Source of the DNA: Desulfosporosinus sp049943955
GTDB taxonomy: Bacteria > Bacillota > Desulfitobacteriia > Desulfitobacteriales > Desulfitobacteriaceae
Length of the DNA: 64,000 nt
Reading direction: 5' to 3'
Assembly: GCF_049943955.1 (NCBI RefSeq)
Contig: NZ_JBNFTW010000006.1
Coordinates: 124,001-188,000 of the forward strand
The translations under genes were made by a program, and so were the position numbers. This document shows, piece after piece, positions 16,246 to 25,171 of this stretch. The stretch's first letter is position 1, and each line of letters opens with the position of its first letter. Below the pieces are notes generated by a model. The model worked only from the letters and a program-made list of their open reading frames with translations. It was not told the origin of the DNA and ran no database searches.

Positions 16246-16719
16246 TTATCGTTTTCGCAGTTTATCCTCAATTTCCGCCATTCGATCCTGCAACAAGGCA
16301 ATGGACATCTCTTGATTACGTACCCGTCGACGAAGATGATCAACTAGCTGAAGAAGCTCCTGAAGATTTTCGTTAATGGTATCATTATTTTGTTGTTCGT
16401 CAACAATAGAATTTTCATCGTCCTCTTTTTCACTAGATGAAGGTTCTATACCATCAGCTGTTTGGGCCGCAAGTAGGTAACGAAACCGAGCGTATCTGGA
16501 ATTTCTCCCTGGCTGAACGTCAAGTACTCCATCCTCTGCCAATGCTTGAATGGCTCGTTTTAAGGTAACACTTGCTGCTCCCGTTTCTCTCTGAATATCT
16601 GAATATGCTAATTCAAAATCTTGTCCTTGATACATATTAGAAATCTTCTCAAAAAAATCGACAAATTTCCGATGAGTTTTTTCCTTTAATCTCAAAGCTA
16701 GTCCATCCTTCCACAACAC
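16246..16719 (-). CDS. Winged-helix protein with C-terminal coiled coil
   Basis: The roughly 150-residue protein has an N-terminal helix-turn-helix (AYSDIQRETGAASVTLKRAI and the wing VLDVQPGRNSRYARF, about residues 38-84), an acidic low-complexity linker (SSSEKEDDENSIVDEQQNND), and a C-terminal heptad-rich helix (LQLVDHLRRRVRNQEMSIAL region) likely to form a coiled coil. It is probably DNA-binding and could be a replication/partition-type or RacA-like protein; I do not recognise the family. The start is uncertain: GTG 16719 is the longest, but TTG 16695 has a GGAAGG site upstream. It lies just upstream of the 6S promoter on the same strand. Confidence 0.7.
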   Translation of the reverse strand: MLWKDGLALRLKEKTHRKFVDFFEKISNMYQGQDFELAYSDIQRETGAASVTLKRAIQALAEDGVLDVQPGRNSRYARFRYLLAAQTADGIEPSSSEKEDDENSIVDEQQNNDTINENLQELLQLVDHLRRRVRNQEMSIALLQDRMAEIEDKLRKR

Positions 16720-16983
16720 TAATTAAAACACTGAAGAATAATTAATATTATAGCAAATTTTAAACAAAAATCCATACTAAGGATTACTTTTAACATGAAG
16801 TTTGAAATACAATTTTAAAATAATCTACTTATCTCCATAAAGTTTTTGAATTACTCCATCTGCTAAACTAAAAGTATGTTCTCCGGCTGGTTCCTCGTAA
16901 ATATATTTTTATCTTTATCGGAAGGTGTTGTCATACTCTTAGAAAAAGAGGCATAGGTAGTTAACAATTAAAGGAGGGATACC

Positions 16984-17355
16984 ATGACAAAATCCTTTCA
17001 GTTAACGATGATTTTAAAAGGAATTCTTTTAGCAACCGTGTTAGCCTTATTGTTATCAGTAGTTTCCGGAATCGTACTTTCCTACACATCCGTTCCAGAA
17101 TCAGACTTGTTCCTCAATATTATCTTTGGCTTTAGTGTTTTTGCGGCATCCTTTATTACTGCACATCAAGCAGGCACTAAAGGTTTATACTACGGACTTG
17201 CCATCGGCTTGGGCTTTTCACTCGTCGTTCTTATTCTATCGGCCGTTTTGTGGTCGGATGCGCCTTCATGGCTCAGGATGGGTGAAAAGGCCGTTATTGC
17301 TCTTGTATCCGGTGGGATAGGCGGAATTATTGGAGTACTTTTCCCTAACACTTAG
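16984..17355 (+). CDS. TIGR04086 family membrane protein
   Basis: This 123-residue protein has four hydrophobic segments (GILLATVLALLLSVVSGIVL, NIIFGFSVFAASFITA, GLAIGLGFSLVVLILSAVL, AVIALVSGGIGGIIGVLF) and resembles the TIGR04086/YrzE membrane family of Firmicutes, whose function is unknown. AAAGGAGGGA precedes the ATG at ideal spacing. It appears monocistronic with its own terminator. Confidence 0.75.
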   Translation: MTKSFQLTMILKGILLATVLALLLSVVSGIVLSYTSVPESDLFLNIIFGFSVFAASFITAHQAGTKGLYYGLAIGLGFSLVVLILSAVLWSDAPSWLRMGEKAVIALVSGGIGGIIGVLFPNT

Positions 17356-17396
17356 AACAATTGAACTAGAACTCATCAAACAACGATAAATTTGAG

Positions 17397-17436
17397 AGAG
17401 GGAAATTCCTAAAGATTTCCCTCTAATTTCTATTTA
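17397..17436 (+). terminator. Terminator after the TIGR04086 gene
   Basis: AGAGGGAAAT (17397-17406) pairs with ATTTCCCTCT (17415-17424), followed by a T-rich tail. Confidence 0.75.
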
Positions 17437-17552
17437 TATTAAAAAATTCCTGCAATAAAATATCACTATATTGATTAATGCGTTCATAACCCTTTTCATT
17501 TGATCCCCTAAGTTATACAATATCCTCAAAGCAATCGAAAGGGGAATAATCT

Positions 17553-17993
17553 ATGTGTATTGAAAAAACTCCTTGGGAACAAGTGATCGATTTTCACGGC
17601 CATACTTGTCCGGAAATAGCCTTAGGTTACCGGGTTGCCCAAATTGCTATGCGCGAATTAGGTATTAAACCAACACCCAGCGCTGAGCTTATGGTGACAG
17701 CCCAGACCCATTCTTGTGCTTTAGACGCCTTTCAAATATTAAATCATGCAACCTTCGGCCGAGGGGCACTAAATGTCGAGGAGAATAAACAGCACAAATA
17801 CCTCTTTGCATATTCGGGCACCTCTGTTCGTGTGGGCATCACGATACTCCCGGAAATTCTCGAGCATTTGGTCATTCCGGAAAATTTAGCCACCCGCCGC
17901 GAAATACAAAATGCAACTTTGGAAGCAATCCAGTTTATTCTCAGTTCTGATGAAACCGTGTTTTGCACAATTCAAAAAGACGAACACCAGTAA
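17553..17993 (+). CDS. FmdE/FwdE-family protein
   Basis: This 146-residue protein matches the FmdE family (formylmethanofuran dehydrogenase subunit E-like), with the signature VIDFHGHTCPEIALGYRVA at residues about 11-29 and a second cysteine region AQTHSCALDAFQ. In bacteria these stand-alone proteins occur near molybdenum or formate metabolism genes and probably bind a metal; the role is not established. The classic C-terminal zinc ribbon of longer members is absent here. AAAGGGG precedes the ATG. Neighbours give no functional clue. Confidence 0.82.
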   Translation: MCIEKTPWEQVIDFHGHTCPEIALGYRVAQIAMRELGIKPTPSAELMVTAQTHSCALDAFQILNHATFGRGALNVEENKQHKYLFAYSGTSVRVGITILPEILEHLVIPENLATRREIQNATLEAIQFILSSDETVFCTIQKDEHQ

Positions 17994-18038
17994 AGCATGT
18001 TCCTAAGTATTAGAAATTAAGAAGAATGACAGCTCTCC

Positions 18039-18848
18039 TTAAATAGAATCCTGGGGAGTATCGTTTAAGTCCTTATGGTGACGATCTTTCCAGATTCTCC
18101 ACGCCAACAAACATAAGGCGATAATGACAGCTACTGCGCTGCTCCATTGTGCCGCTGTCCAATGGAACAAGAACCTTGGGCTGTCACCTCTTAGCCCTTC
18201 GAGGAAAAACCTTGAGGTGTTATAGAAAACTAAATAAAGCAGGAAAATCGTCCCTGAGGGCCATTTCTTTAGCTTAAGGATGACGAGGATTGCAAAGATA
18301 ATAACGTCTGCTTGTCCTTCCCATACTTCGGCTGGCCAAAGAGGTTGGTTGCCAAAAGTATCCCGGGCAATTGTCCCTACCGGATAGAGGATGCCAAAGT
18401 TTCCTCCTGTTGGACCCCCAAAAGCATCACCATTCATTAGATTAGCGTCTCTCCCTATTGATTGAGCAAGCATCAAGCCGGGAGCAATTAAATCAGCAAG
18501 ATCCCAGAAGGGAAGTTTTTTACGCCAGACATATAGTCCTCCTCCTAATAAGGCCCCGACGACTCCGCCTTGGATAGAAAGTCCTCCATGCCAGATAGCA
18601 ATAATTTCACCAGGATATTGGCTATAGTAAGACCAATCGAAAAAAAACACCTGCCAAATCCTTGCACCCAGCAACCCGCAAAGAAGTAATATAGGCGCCA
18701 AATCAAGCATGGTCTCCATATATTCTTCTCGTTTGTCAGCTTTGGCAAAGTATAAAGTGACTCCTACTCCCAGAACAAAGGCTAGCGCAAAAAGCGTACC
18801 ATAAGCACGTATTGGGAAATTTCCAATAAAAAACCAAAACTGATGCAT
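18039..18848 (-). CDS. lgt: Prolipoprotein diacylglyceryl transferase
   Basis: Lgt transfers a diacylglyceryl group from phosphatidylglycerol to the lipobox cysteine of prolipoproteins, an essential membrane step for the several lipoproteins encoded in this window. The 269-residue protein has about seven membrane segments and the family motifs HGGLSIQGGVVGALLGG and IGRDANLMNGDAFGGPT, with RFFLEGLRGDSPRF near the C-terminus. ATG 18848 follows GGAGG at eight bases; an in-frame GTG five codons upstream overlaps that site and is rejected. Confidence 0.95.
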   Translation of the reverse strand: MHQFWFFIGNFPIRAYGTLFALAFVLGVGVTLYFAKADKREEYMETMLDLAPILLLCGLLGARIWQVFFFDWSYYSQYPGEIIAIWHGGLSIQGGVVGALLGGGLYVWRKKLPFWDLADLIAPGLMLAQSIGRDANLMNGDAFGGPTGGNFGILYPVGTIARDTFGNQPLWPAEVWEGQADVIIFAILVILKLKKWPSGTIFLLYLVFYNTSRFFLEGLRGDSPRFLFHWTAAQWSSAVAVIIALCLLAWRIWKDRHHKDLNDTPQDSI

Positions 18849-19065
18849 TAATTTTTCCTCCACTCAAATATATCTGCCTGTTTTTTCAAGTTTTCAGTAT
18901 TATAGCCAAACTTCCTTTGATTATATCCAACTATATCCAAAATTGCAATTCGGACTACGCCTAGTGCAACCAACTATTGACTTAGATGGCGCTCGAAGAC
19001 ACTGTCTTCGCACGTATTAACTCTTCTTGCAGTATACAACCAAAAGTAATACTTTCTGATAGTAC

Positions 19066-19117
19066 AAAAAATAATGACAGATCCGATGCAATGTCCATCG
19101 GATCTGCCATTATTTTT
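19066..19117. terminator. Long bidirectional terminator
   Basis: AAAAAATAATG then CAGATCCGATG pairs with CATCGGATCTG then CATTATTTTTT, with one A/C mismatch and a seven-base loop. On the minus strand it ends the small membrane protein gene, whose stop codon it touches. Confidence 0.85.
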
Positions 19118-19317
19118 TATAAAGTATTCAGTTTAGAAAAGAAACGATTATGCCGGTCCGAATCAGGAATAGAAGCCTCTCGTTCATTTTTTCCCAAAGG
19201 TTTTTGAACTGTTTGGAAATAGGTTGAATGTTTCCTTTTACCAGTTAAAGCATCTGAATAAACAGTAACTACTAAGATAGCGACAGCAATAAGAACTACT
19301 AACCATTGAAAGAGCAT
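19117..19317 (-). CDS. Small single-pass membrane protein
   Basis: The 66-residue product has one N-terminal membrane helix (MLFQWLVVLIAVAILVVTVY) and a charged, probably cytosolic or external tail. A consensus GGAGGTG site six bases before ATG 19317 and a strong terminator directly after make this a convincing gene despite its size. It sits 76 bases downstream of the FtsA-like gene on the same strand and could be cotranscribed with it. I do not recognise the family. Confidence 0.65.
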   Translation of the reverse strand: MLFQWLVVLIAVAILVVTVYSDALTGKRKHSTYFQTVQKPLGKNEREASIPDSDRHNRFFSKLNTL

Positions 19318-19393
19318 TATTTACACCTCCATCACCATTTTATGGCCTCTGGAAAGAATGTCAAGTGTTCTTTTGCTCAGTCTTTTTCAGTCG

Positions 19394-21511
19394 TTACTCG
19401 AAACTAGCCGATACGCGATCTCCGGGATGGAGGGCCGTCGTAAATTCGGCCTCCTGCCCGTTGACACGTAATTTTAGTGAAGCCCCTTTCGGCATCTCAT
19501 CCGGGAACTTAACGTAAGGCAATAGATCTGAAAGAATCGGCATCTTTTTATAACCGTTGACTCTTAAATCCATTCCGTCTTCGAGTAACTCGTTATCTGA
19601 GACGGGTTTTCCATGAAATAAGATTTCAACAACTTGGGGAGGGTATTCAAATTCTTGATCATTCATCGTGAAAATCAGCGGCTTTGGTTGGATCCTCAAT
19701 TCGCCAACCGTTTTCTGTTCCTGCCGAACCTCGATAGAATCTCCATCTCGGATCGGGCAGATTTCTTCAATAAGACAACCATTAACCAGTAACTGCCGTT
19801 CCAAAACAATTTTCAGCACTTCCCCATTAACTTTAATGGTTAAGGTTACTGGTGCTAAAATTGGCTCTTTAAACAGAGTTTTCTTTTGCTCTAATAAATT
19901 TTGCAGATTATCATTTGAAATATAGGTTAACTTATAGCCGTCTTGAACTTTATCGTCAATATTTAACACCTGATTATTTAAAAAAACCCGGGGCAAAAAG
20001 TCTTCTCGCCTGCCATTCCAGAAAATCCATTTCTTTTCATAGGGAGGCAGAATTTCGCCGATGGTCACCTCGGCATCTTTGCCAGGAAGACCGGGAATAA
20101 ACTCAATATGGTCTCCGCTGTTCAACGTCTGATCAAATCGGCCCGGTCGTAAGTTAACCGTCAATTGGGCCGGCCTCCCCATCGTTCCCTTGATTATCCG
20201 TACTTCTTGATTCCATTCAAAGGTTAGGGCCGACCCCGGTTTCCCGACAAAGGAACGAGGAGATATTCCCGCAGCAAGAAGAGCCTCGGCTACCGTTGTC
20301 AATTGCACCTCAAAAATTGGTATCGGTATGTTGTTAACAATTACTGTGTAATACTGAAGTCCGGTTCCTTCAAGTGCGGATATACCAATCCCTATAGGAG
20401 TTATACTCTCCGGCCCCTTAAGACCTTTTTCCCCTTGAACGTCCTCTAAACGTTCGCGAATTTGAATTCCAACGCGTTTTGGAGAAATCCCTAAAACTTC
20501 TGCTAACATTTTGGGGAGCATCGGCGTTAGACTTCCTCCGCCAATAAGAATAATCCCTTGAGGGACCTTTTCATTTAGTTTTGTGATTTCCTTAGCTATA
20601 TTTTGGGTCAGTTTACTGACGACAGGTTCAATCACCGTTAGTACTTCTTCCTTAGAAACAGTTACCTTGTTACCGAGAAAATCTGCAAATTTTAATCGAG
20701 ACTTAGTACTTAGCTCCCTCTTGATCTTTTCACCCACTTTAAAATCAAGGAGATAATGCTCACAAATGGCTTCAGTGACCTCGTCCCCAGCCATCGGCAC
20801 CATGCCATAAGCAAAAAAAGATCCTTCCTGAGTCAAGGCGATATCTGCTGTCCCCGCCCCCACATCAACAAGCGCCAGGTTTAGGCGCCGCATATTCTGA
20901 GGGATTGCTGCCTGCCCTGCCGCAATAGGTTCTAAAGTTAAGCTCATCATTTCTAAACCAACTTGGCCCAGAACCGATACTAAACCATCGACAACGGTTC
21001 TGGGCAAAAACGTAGCGATCACTTTAACTTTGGCCTTTTTTCCCCGCTGCCCGATGAGATTGGAAATCTCTTCGTCTTCATTCCAGCGGACAATAGTGCT
21101 ATATCCAACACAATGATATTGATCTGAGTTATTTTCACTGGTTGATATTAATTGATGCAAAGCTTGATGGACTGCTTCTAACTCCAAAGCCAAGATCGTT
21201 TCTTGTTCCCACCGCACAGGCAACAATTCCCGTCGTTCGGCGCTGGCAATCTCTGTACGCAGGGCCCTGCCGGCTGCGGCAACAGCAACTTGTTTAAGGC
21301 TTACATCCAACGTTTTCTCCAGAGTCTCTTTAACAGCGCTGACAGCTCGTGCCACTTCATTAACATCATGAACTTGCCCATCATACATAGCACGCTGGCG
21401 ATGTTCAATACAGGCACTTGCCAGAATTTCATACCCTTGATCTTGGGTTTTAGTCATCACTAATCCCATAACCATTCGAGTTCCAATATCCAAGGCAAAA
21501 ATAGGTTCCAT
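19394..21511 (-). CDS. FtsA/PilM-like actin-fold ATPase with long beta-rich tail
   Basis: Residues about 1-381 form an actin/Hsp70-type ATPase of the FtsA/PilM group: phosphate-1 FALDIGTRMVMGLV, phosphate-2 LALVDVGAGTADIAL and the adenosine motif IILIGGGSLTPMLP. Residues about 382-705 contain several units of the type (V/F)NG...GD(x)(I/V), such as NSGDHIEF, RDGDSIEV, LEDGMDLRVNG and HPGDRVSASFE, which look like tandem beta-grasp (ThiS-like) folds. FtsA itself is about 420 residues, so this is a distinct, larger family. No membrane segment is seen. It ends the minus-strand cluster dnaA-like, pfkA, pgi. A role in cell shape or polysaccharide organisation is only a guess. Confidence 0.78.
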   Translation of the reverse strand: MEPIFALDIGTRMVMGLVMTKTQDQGYEILASACIEHRQRAMYDGQVHDVNEVARAVSAVKETLEKTLDVSLKQVAVAAAGRALRTEIASAERRELLPVRWEQETILALELEAVHQALHQLISTSENNSDQYHCVGYSTIVRWNEDEEISNLIGQRGKKAKVKVIATFLPRTVVDGLVSVLGQVGLEMMSLTLEPIAAGQAAIPQNMRRLNLALVDVGAGTADIALTQEGSFFAYGMVPMAGDEVTEAICEHYLLDFKVGEKIKRELSTKSRLKFADFLGNKVTVSKEEVLTVIEPVVSKLTQNIAKEITKLNEKVPQGIILIGGGSLTPMLPKMLAEVLGISPKRVGIQIRERLEDVQGEKGLKGPESITPIGIGISALEGTGLQYYTVIVNNIPIPIFEVQLTTVAEALLAAGISPRSFVGKPGSALTFEWNQEVRIIKGTMGRPAQLTVNLRPGRFDQTLNSGDHIEFIPGLPGKDAEVTIGEILPPYEKKWIFWNGRREDFLPRVFLNNQVLNIDDKVQDGYKLTYISNDNLQNLLEQKKTLFKEPILAPVTLTIKVNGEVLKIVLERQLLVNGCLIEEICPIRDGDSIEVRQEQKTVGELRIQPKPLIFTMNDQEFEYPPQVVEILFHGKPVSDNELLEDGMDLRVNGYKKMPILSDLLPYVKFPDEMPKGASLKLRVNGQEAEFTTALHPGDRVSASFE

Positions 21512-21620
21512 GGTTTCACCTCTTTTGGAATAAATTCGACTTTAATTGGTAAAATCCTTCTAAAAATAGACATAAAGAAACCCCCATATACCTCGAAGAA
21601 GCACACGAGAGTTTATCGAG

Positions 21621-21676
21621 CGTTAAGCGTTAAGATCTGCGTTAAGATTCACCTCAGCATTTACGTTAAGATACAC
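21621..21676. repeat. Short direct repeats of CGTTAAG(AT) at the 3' end of pgi
   Basis: CGTTAAG occurs four times between 21621 and 21671; the last two copies extend to CGTTAAGATTCACC and CGTTAAGATACACC. The final copy is part of the pgi C-terminal codons and stop, so the others look like tandem duplication of the gene end. Confidence 0.5.
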
Positions 21677-23073
21677 CGTTCGCTGCCATAGGCCTCGATG
21701 GCTGATTTTTTAGCTTCATAGCCGGGGCGTCCCATTAAACCATAAGTACCATTTTTGCCTTCCTCTACCCCTGGCTGATCAAAGGCATTGATGTTGAGCA
21801 GTTCACCCATATAGGCAGTTTCCCATTCCAGAAATAGAAGTAATTGCCCAATACTATAGGGAGTTAAGGCAGAAAGGATAATTTTCAAATGTTGCCGACC
21901 CGCCAAGGTTAAGGCATATTCGGTAGCTTTTTGCTCGGCAAATAAAAGCTCCTCTAAGGTTTTCCCTCCTAAAAATCGAATATCTTCCGGTAAGGATAAA
22001 TCCATAGGTATTTCTTGAGTTTCTTGGAATTTTTCCAGAGTTAAGAAGGTAATAACCTTATCATCCGGTCCCTCAGTATATAATTGAATCTGAGAGTGTT
22101 GATCCGTTACCCCCAGGGCCTTTACCGGTGTCTGCCCCAAAGTAACCTCCTTCCCGAACCGATCATAACGTTTGCCCAAACTTTCCGCCCATAACTGAGC
22201 ATACCAATCAGCCATTGTTTTCAGGCCGTCCACATAGGGCATAAACACCGAGATGTTTTTTCCCTTTTGCCAGGACAAATATGACAGAGCTGTCTTCAAT
22301 TGAGCAGGATTAGCAAAAACCCCCTTTGTTTCCCTAATTCGTCGGTCCATCTCTGCAGCCCCTGCTAAGAGTTGTTCGACATCGATTCCGCAGATCGCCG
22401 CCGCCAAAAGACCAACTGGGGTCAATTCAGAAAATCTGCCGCCAATACCTGAGGGAATGACAAAACGTTTAAATCCTTCCTTAAGGGCTATGGGCAAAAG
22501 ATTGCCTTTTTGTTGGTCTGTAGTAACAACGAGATGATCAGCATAGCTTTCTCCGCAGGAATAACGCAAGTAATCTCGAACAATAAGAAATTGAGCCATG
22601 GTTTCTGAGGTATTTCCTGATTTGGAAATAACATTGTAGAGAGTCTTTTGCGGATCAAGAATTTGATTCAGCTCTCGGAAGCGAACCGGATCAATATTAT
22701 CCAGGACATAAAAGCGAGGCCGGCCAGACCGCTTTTCCGGTGTCAATTCGTTATAGTAATAATGATTTAAGGCTTGCTGGACCGCTAAAGGCCCAAGCGC
22801 TGACCCTCCTATGCCCAAGACAACGAAGTTCTCGAATCTGGAGGCAGCTTGATCAGCATAATCACAAAGTTCGGGAACTTGGCTAAGCATTAACGGCAAA
22901 AGACGAGAAAAATCCAAGTTTCCCGATTCCCTCCGGGCATGCAGGGAATTTTGAGCCTCGTCCAATTTGGCCTGCAATCCTTGTAAATCTTCTTTGGAAA
23001 AACCTTTAGGATTTTGAGACGAATACATCATTCCTGTGTAATCGATGCAAAGTTTGGATGTTTCATTAGCCAT
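21661..23073 (-). CDS. pgi: Glucose-6-phosphate isomerase
   Basis: This 470-residue enzyme interconverts glucose-6-phosphate and fructose-6-phosphate in glycolysis. Sugar-isomerase motifs are VVLGIGGSALGPLAV near residue 85, ISKSGNTSETMA for phosphate binding, GGRFSELTPVGLLAAA, the catalytic region QLWAESLGKRYDRFG and FDQPGVEEGK at the C-terminus. Length is normal for the bacterial form. It lies 66 bases after pfkA on the same strand, so the two glycolytic genes are probably cotranscribed. Confidence 0.95.
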   Translation of the reverse strand: MANETSKLCIDYTGMMYSSQNPKGFSKEDLQGLQAKLDEAQNSLHARRESGNLDFSRLLPLMLSQVPELCDYADQAASRFENFVVLGIGGSALGPLAVQQALNHYYYNELTPEKRSGRPRFYVLDNIDPVRFRELNQILDPQKTLYNVISKSGNTSETMAQFLIVRDYLRYSCGESYADHLVVTTDQQKGNLLPIALKEGFKRFVIPSGIGGRFSELTPVGLLAAAICGIDVEQLLAGAAEMDRRIRETKGVFANPAQLKTALSYLSWQKGKNISVFMPYVDGLKTMADWYAQLWAESLGKRYDRFGKEVTLGQTPVKALGVTDQHSQIQLYTEGPDDKVITFLTLEKFQETQEIPMDLSLPEDIRFLGGKTLEELLFAEQKATEYALTLAGRQHLKIILSALTPYSIGQLLLFLEWETAYMGELLNINAFDQPGVEEGKNGTYGLMGRPGYEAKKSAIEAYGSERCILT

Positions 23074-23139
23074 TGCAAAACCTCATCTCCACAAATAATT
23101 TATCCAAGCGAATCATTAACTCCCACTTCTACCCATCCG

Positions 23140-24111
23140 TCAAATTGACAACTCATTAGCCAGATCATAAAGTTCGCGATTTAGAGGGCGACGAGGGCCA
23201 TAAGCATCATCAAGCGGCCGGGAAACTACAGCTTGATTAATGTAAGCTGTCATACGATTCGTTTCATTGGCCATAAGAATTTCAACGGCCTTCCCCCCCA
23301 TTGCTGCAGCAATCACGGCATCAAGAGCACTGGGATTTCCTCCGCGCTGCAAGTGCCCAAGAACTGTAATCCGGGTTTCAAAGCCTGAGCGGGTATGCAA
23401 TTCTTCTCCGATTTTGTAGGCGCTTCCTACGCCTTCCGAAACAAGGATAATACTATGATTCTTACCCCGTTGATGACCTCTGAGTAATTTGTTGCTGATT
23501 TCATCCAAATCATAGGGAATCTCCGGTACCAGAATCGACTCTGCGCCACAAGCCAAACCCGCCTGGAGGGCAATATTCCCGCAGTTTCGTCCCATGACCT
23601 CAACAATAAATGTCCTGTCATGAGATGACGCCGTATCACGAATTTTGCTTACAGCATCAACGACTGTATTCACCGCAGTATCAAAGCCAATGGTTAGATC
23701 TGTTCCAGCAATATCATTGTCAATGGTGCCCGGAATTCCAACTACCTTGACTCCTTGAGCTACAAGGGTTTGGGCACCTCGAAAAGACCCATCTCCCCCT
23801 ATTACAACGAGGGCATCAATCTTTCGTTCCTGCAATTGAGCTAAGGCCTTCTGTTGTCCGGCTGGAGTCTTCATTTCCTCCGAGCGGGCAGTTTTCAGGA
23901 CTGTTCCTCCCCGCAGAACGATATCCGCTACGGAACCGATACTCATTTCCTGGATTTCGCCGTGAATGAGTCCCTCATACCCTCGATGAATACCAAAAAT
24001 CGTTAGTCCGTGGAAAATACCTTTACGAACAACTGCTCGAACAGCAGCATTCATTCCAGGGGCATCCCCTCCGCTTGTAAGCACCCCAATCCTCTGAATC
24101 GACCCTAACAT
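23140..24111 (-). CDS. pfkA: ATP-dependent 6-phosphofructokinase
   Basis: PfkA commits fructose-6-phosphate to glycolysis. The 323-residue product shows RIGVLTSGGDAPGMNAAVRA, IGGDGSFRGA for ATP, GIPGTIDNDIAGTDLTIG with the catalytic aspartate, and VEVMGRNCG. Length fits the classical 320-residue bacterial enzyme. ATG 24111 with AAAGGAG seven bases upstream is preferred over the longer frame at 24129 that would overlap the upstream gene. It starts five bases after the stop of the DnaA-like gene. Confidence 0.96.
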   Translation of the reverse strand: MLGSIQRIGVLTSGGDAPGMNAAVRAVVRKGIFHGLTIFGIHRGYEGLIHGEIQEMSIGSVADIVLRGGTVLKTARSEEMKTPAGQQKALAQLQERKIDALVVIGGDGSFRGAQTLVAQGVKVVGIPGTIDNDIAGTDLTIGFDTAVNTVVDAVSKIRDTASSHDRTFIVEVMGRNCGNIALQAGLACGAESILVPEIPYDLDEISNKLLRGHQRGKNHSIILVSEGVGSAYKIGEELHTRSGFETRITVLGHLQRGGNPSALDAVIAAAMGGKAVEILMANETNRMTAYINQAVVSRPLDDAYGPRRPLNRELYDLANELSI

Positions 24112-24115
24112 AGGA

Positions 24116-25093
24116 TCACTCCTTTGCAATATCTTTAAACTTATTTTTTATTTCTTGATAGCGGTTAAATAATTCCTGATCCTCAAGCAACTTTTCTTCC
24201 ATTTTCTTATAGGCCGTAATAATGGTAGAATGCCGCCGCTTAAAATATGAAGCGATGGCCGGATATGAGAGCTTGCAAAGGGTTCTCATCGCATAAATTG
24301 CTAATTGCCTGGCTTCGTTGACAGAAGACTTTTGAGTTGAGCTAATAATTTCCTCGAGAGTAAAACCCATGACTTGAGCCGTTGCTCGCAGGATGTTCAT
24401 TGGGCTTAACTCTTGACTCTGTTTCCTGACCTCCTCTTGCCAATAGGATAGAAAGCATTGCTTACTAAGTTCATCGTTATGATATTCCGCATATTCCAAA
24501 AACCCATGAAGGACTTTTTGCGCCTCAGTGAGACTTTCTGTTCGCTGGGCAATCATTTCTGGAATTGCGGGATCCATTGAAAGCAATAAGCGATGTGAGT
24601 ATTCTTCCACAAAACCTTCCACCTCATAGCCCAGAGGCTTATTGATGGGGATGACAATTCCGCTTAGTAAACGCGACGTCAAACGGTCTCCTAAAAAGTT
24701 CAGATTCAGCATATCAGTTTCCAAAACCGCTACCATTTTACCTCCTCTTTGAACGATGTTTTCATAAGTAAAAAGAATTTCTTCAATCGTCTGCTTTTTT
24801 CCGGCTAAACATTGCAAATCGTCCAAAAGCAGTAAGGATGCAGCGCGATAGTATTGGCGAAACCGGGGGAGCTTATTTTCCTGTGCAGCAAAAGCATATT
24901 GACGGGAAAAGGATGTAGAATCGATTAAAATACTCCCCTCTTTTTTCCTGTTTTGATTAAGGAAATTTAAAAGGGAGGACTTGCCAACACCCGGCGGCCC
25001 GTAAATAAGCGTCATGCTTGGCGCGGTTTCGAATTCGTAATGCTTCACGAAACGCCACGCCTTTATATTAAAATCGCTTAAAAACCAGTTCAA
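24116..25093 (-). CDS. DnaA-like AAA+ protein lacking domains I and II
   Basis: This 325-residue protein starts directly with an AAA+ module: Walker A YGPPGVGKSSLLNFL at about residue 30, Walker B SLLLLDDLQCL, and LNFLGDRLTSRLLSG in the place of the DnaA box VII arginine-finger region. The C-terminal 95 residues are a DnaA domain IV with EARQLAIYAMRTL and IASYFKRRHSTIITAYKKM, fitting the DnaA-box-binding signature. The N-terminal helicase-loading domain and linker of standard DnaA (about 450 residues) are missing, so it is a paralogue, not the initiator. Location before pfkA and pgi is unusual. It could regulate initiation, as Hda does, or act as a transcription factor. Confidence 0.83.
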   Translation of the reverse strand: MNWFLSDFNIKAWRFVKHYEFETAPSMTLIYGPPGVGKSSLLNFLNQNRKKEGSILIDSTSFSRQYAFAAQENKLPRFRQYYRAASLLLLDDLQCLAGKKQTIEEILFTYENIVQRGGKMVAVLETDMLNLNFLGDRLTSRLLSGIVIPINKPLGYEVEGFVEEYSHRLLLSMDPAIPEMIAQRTESLTEAQKVLHGFLEYAEYHNDELSKQCFLSYWQEEVRKQSQELSPMNILRATAQVMGFTLEEIISSTQKSSVNEARQLAIYAMRTLCKLSYPAIASYFKRRHSTIITAYKKMEEKLLEDQELFNRYQEIKNKFKDIAKE

Positions 25094-25171
25094 GCGATCC
25101 TCTCCTTTTTTATCATCGATCTTAAAATATCATTGTTAGCCTATGCTGGAAATTCAAGGTCCATTCCCGCG

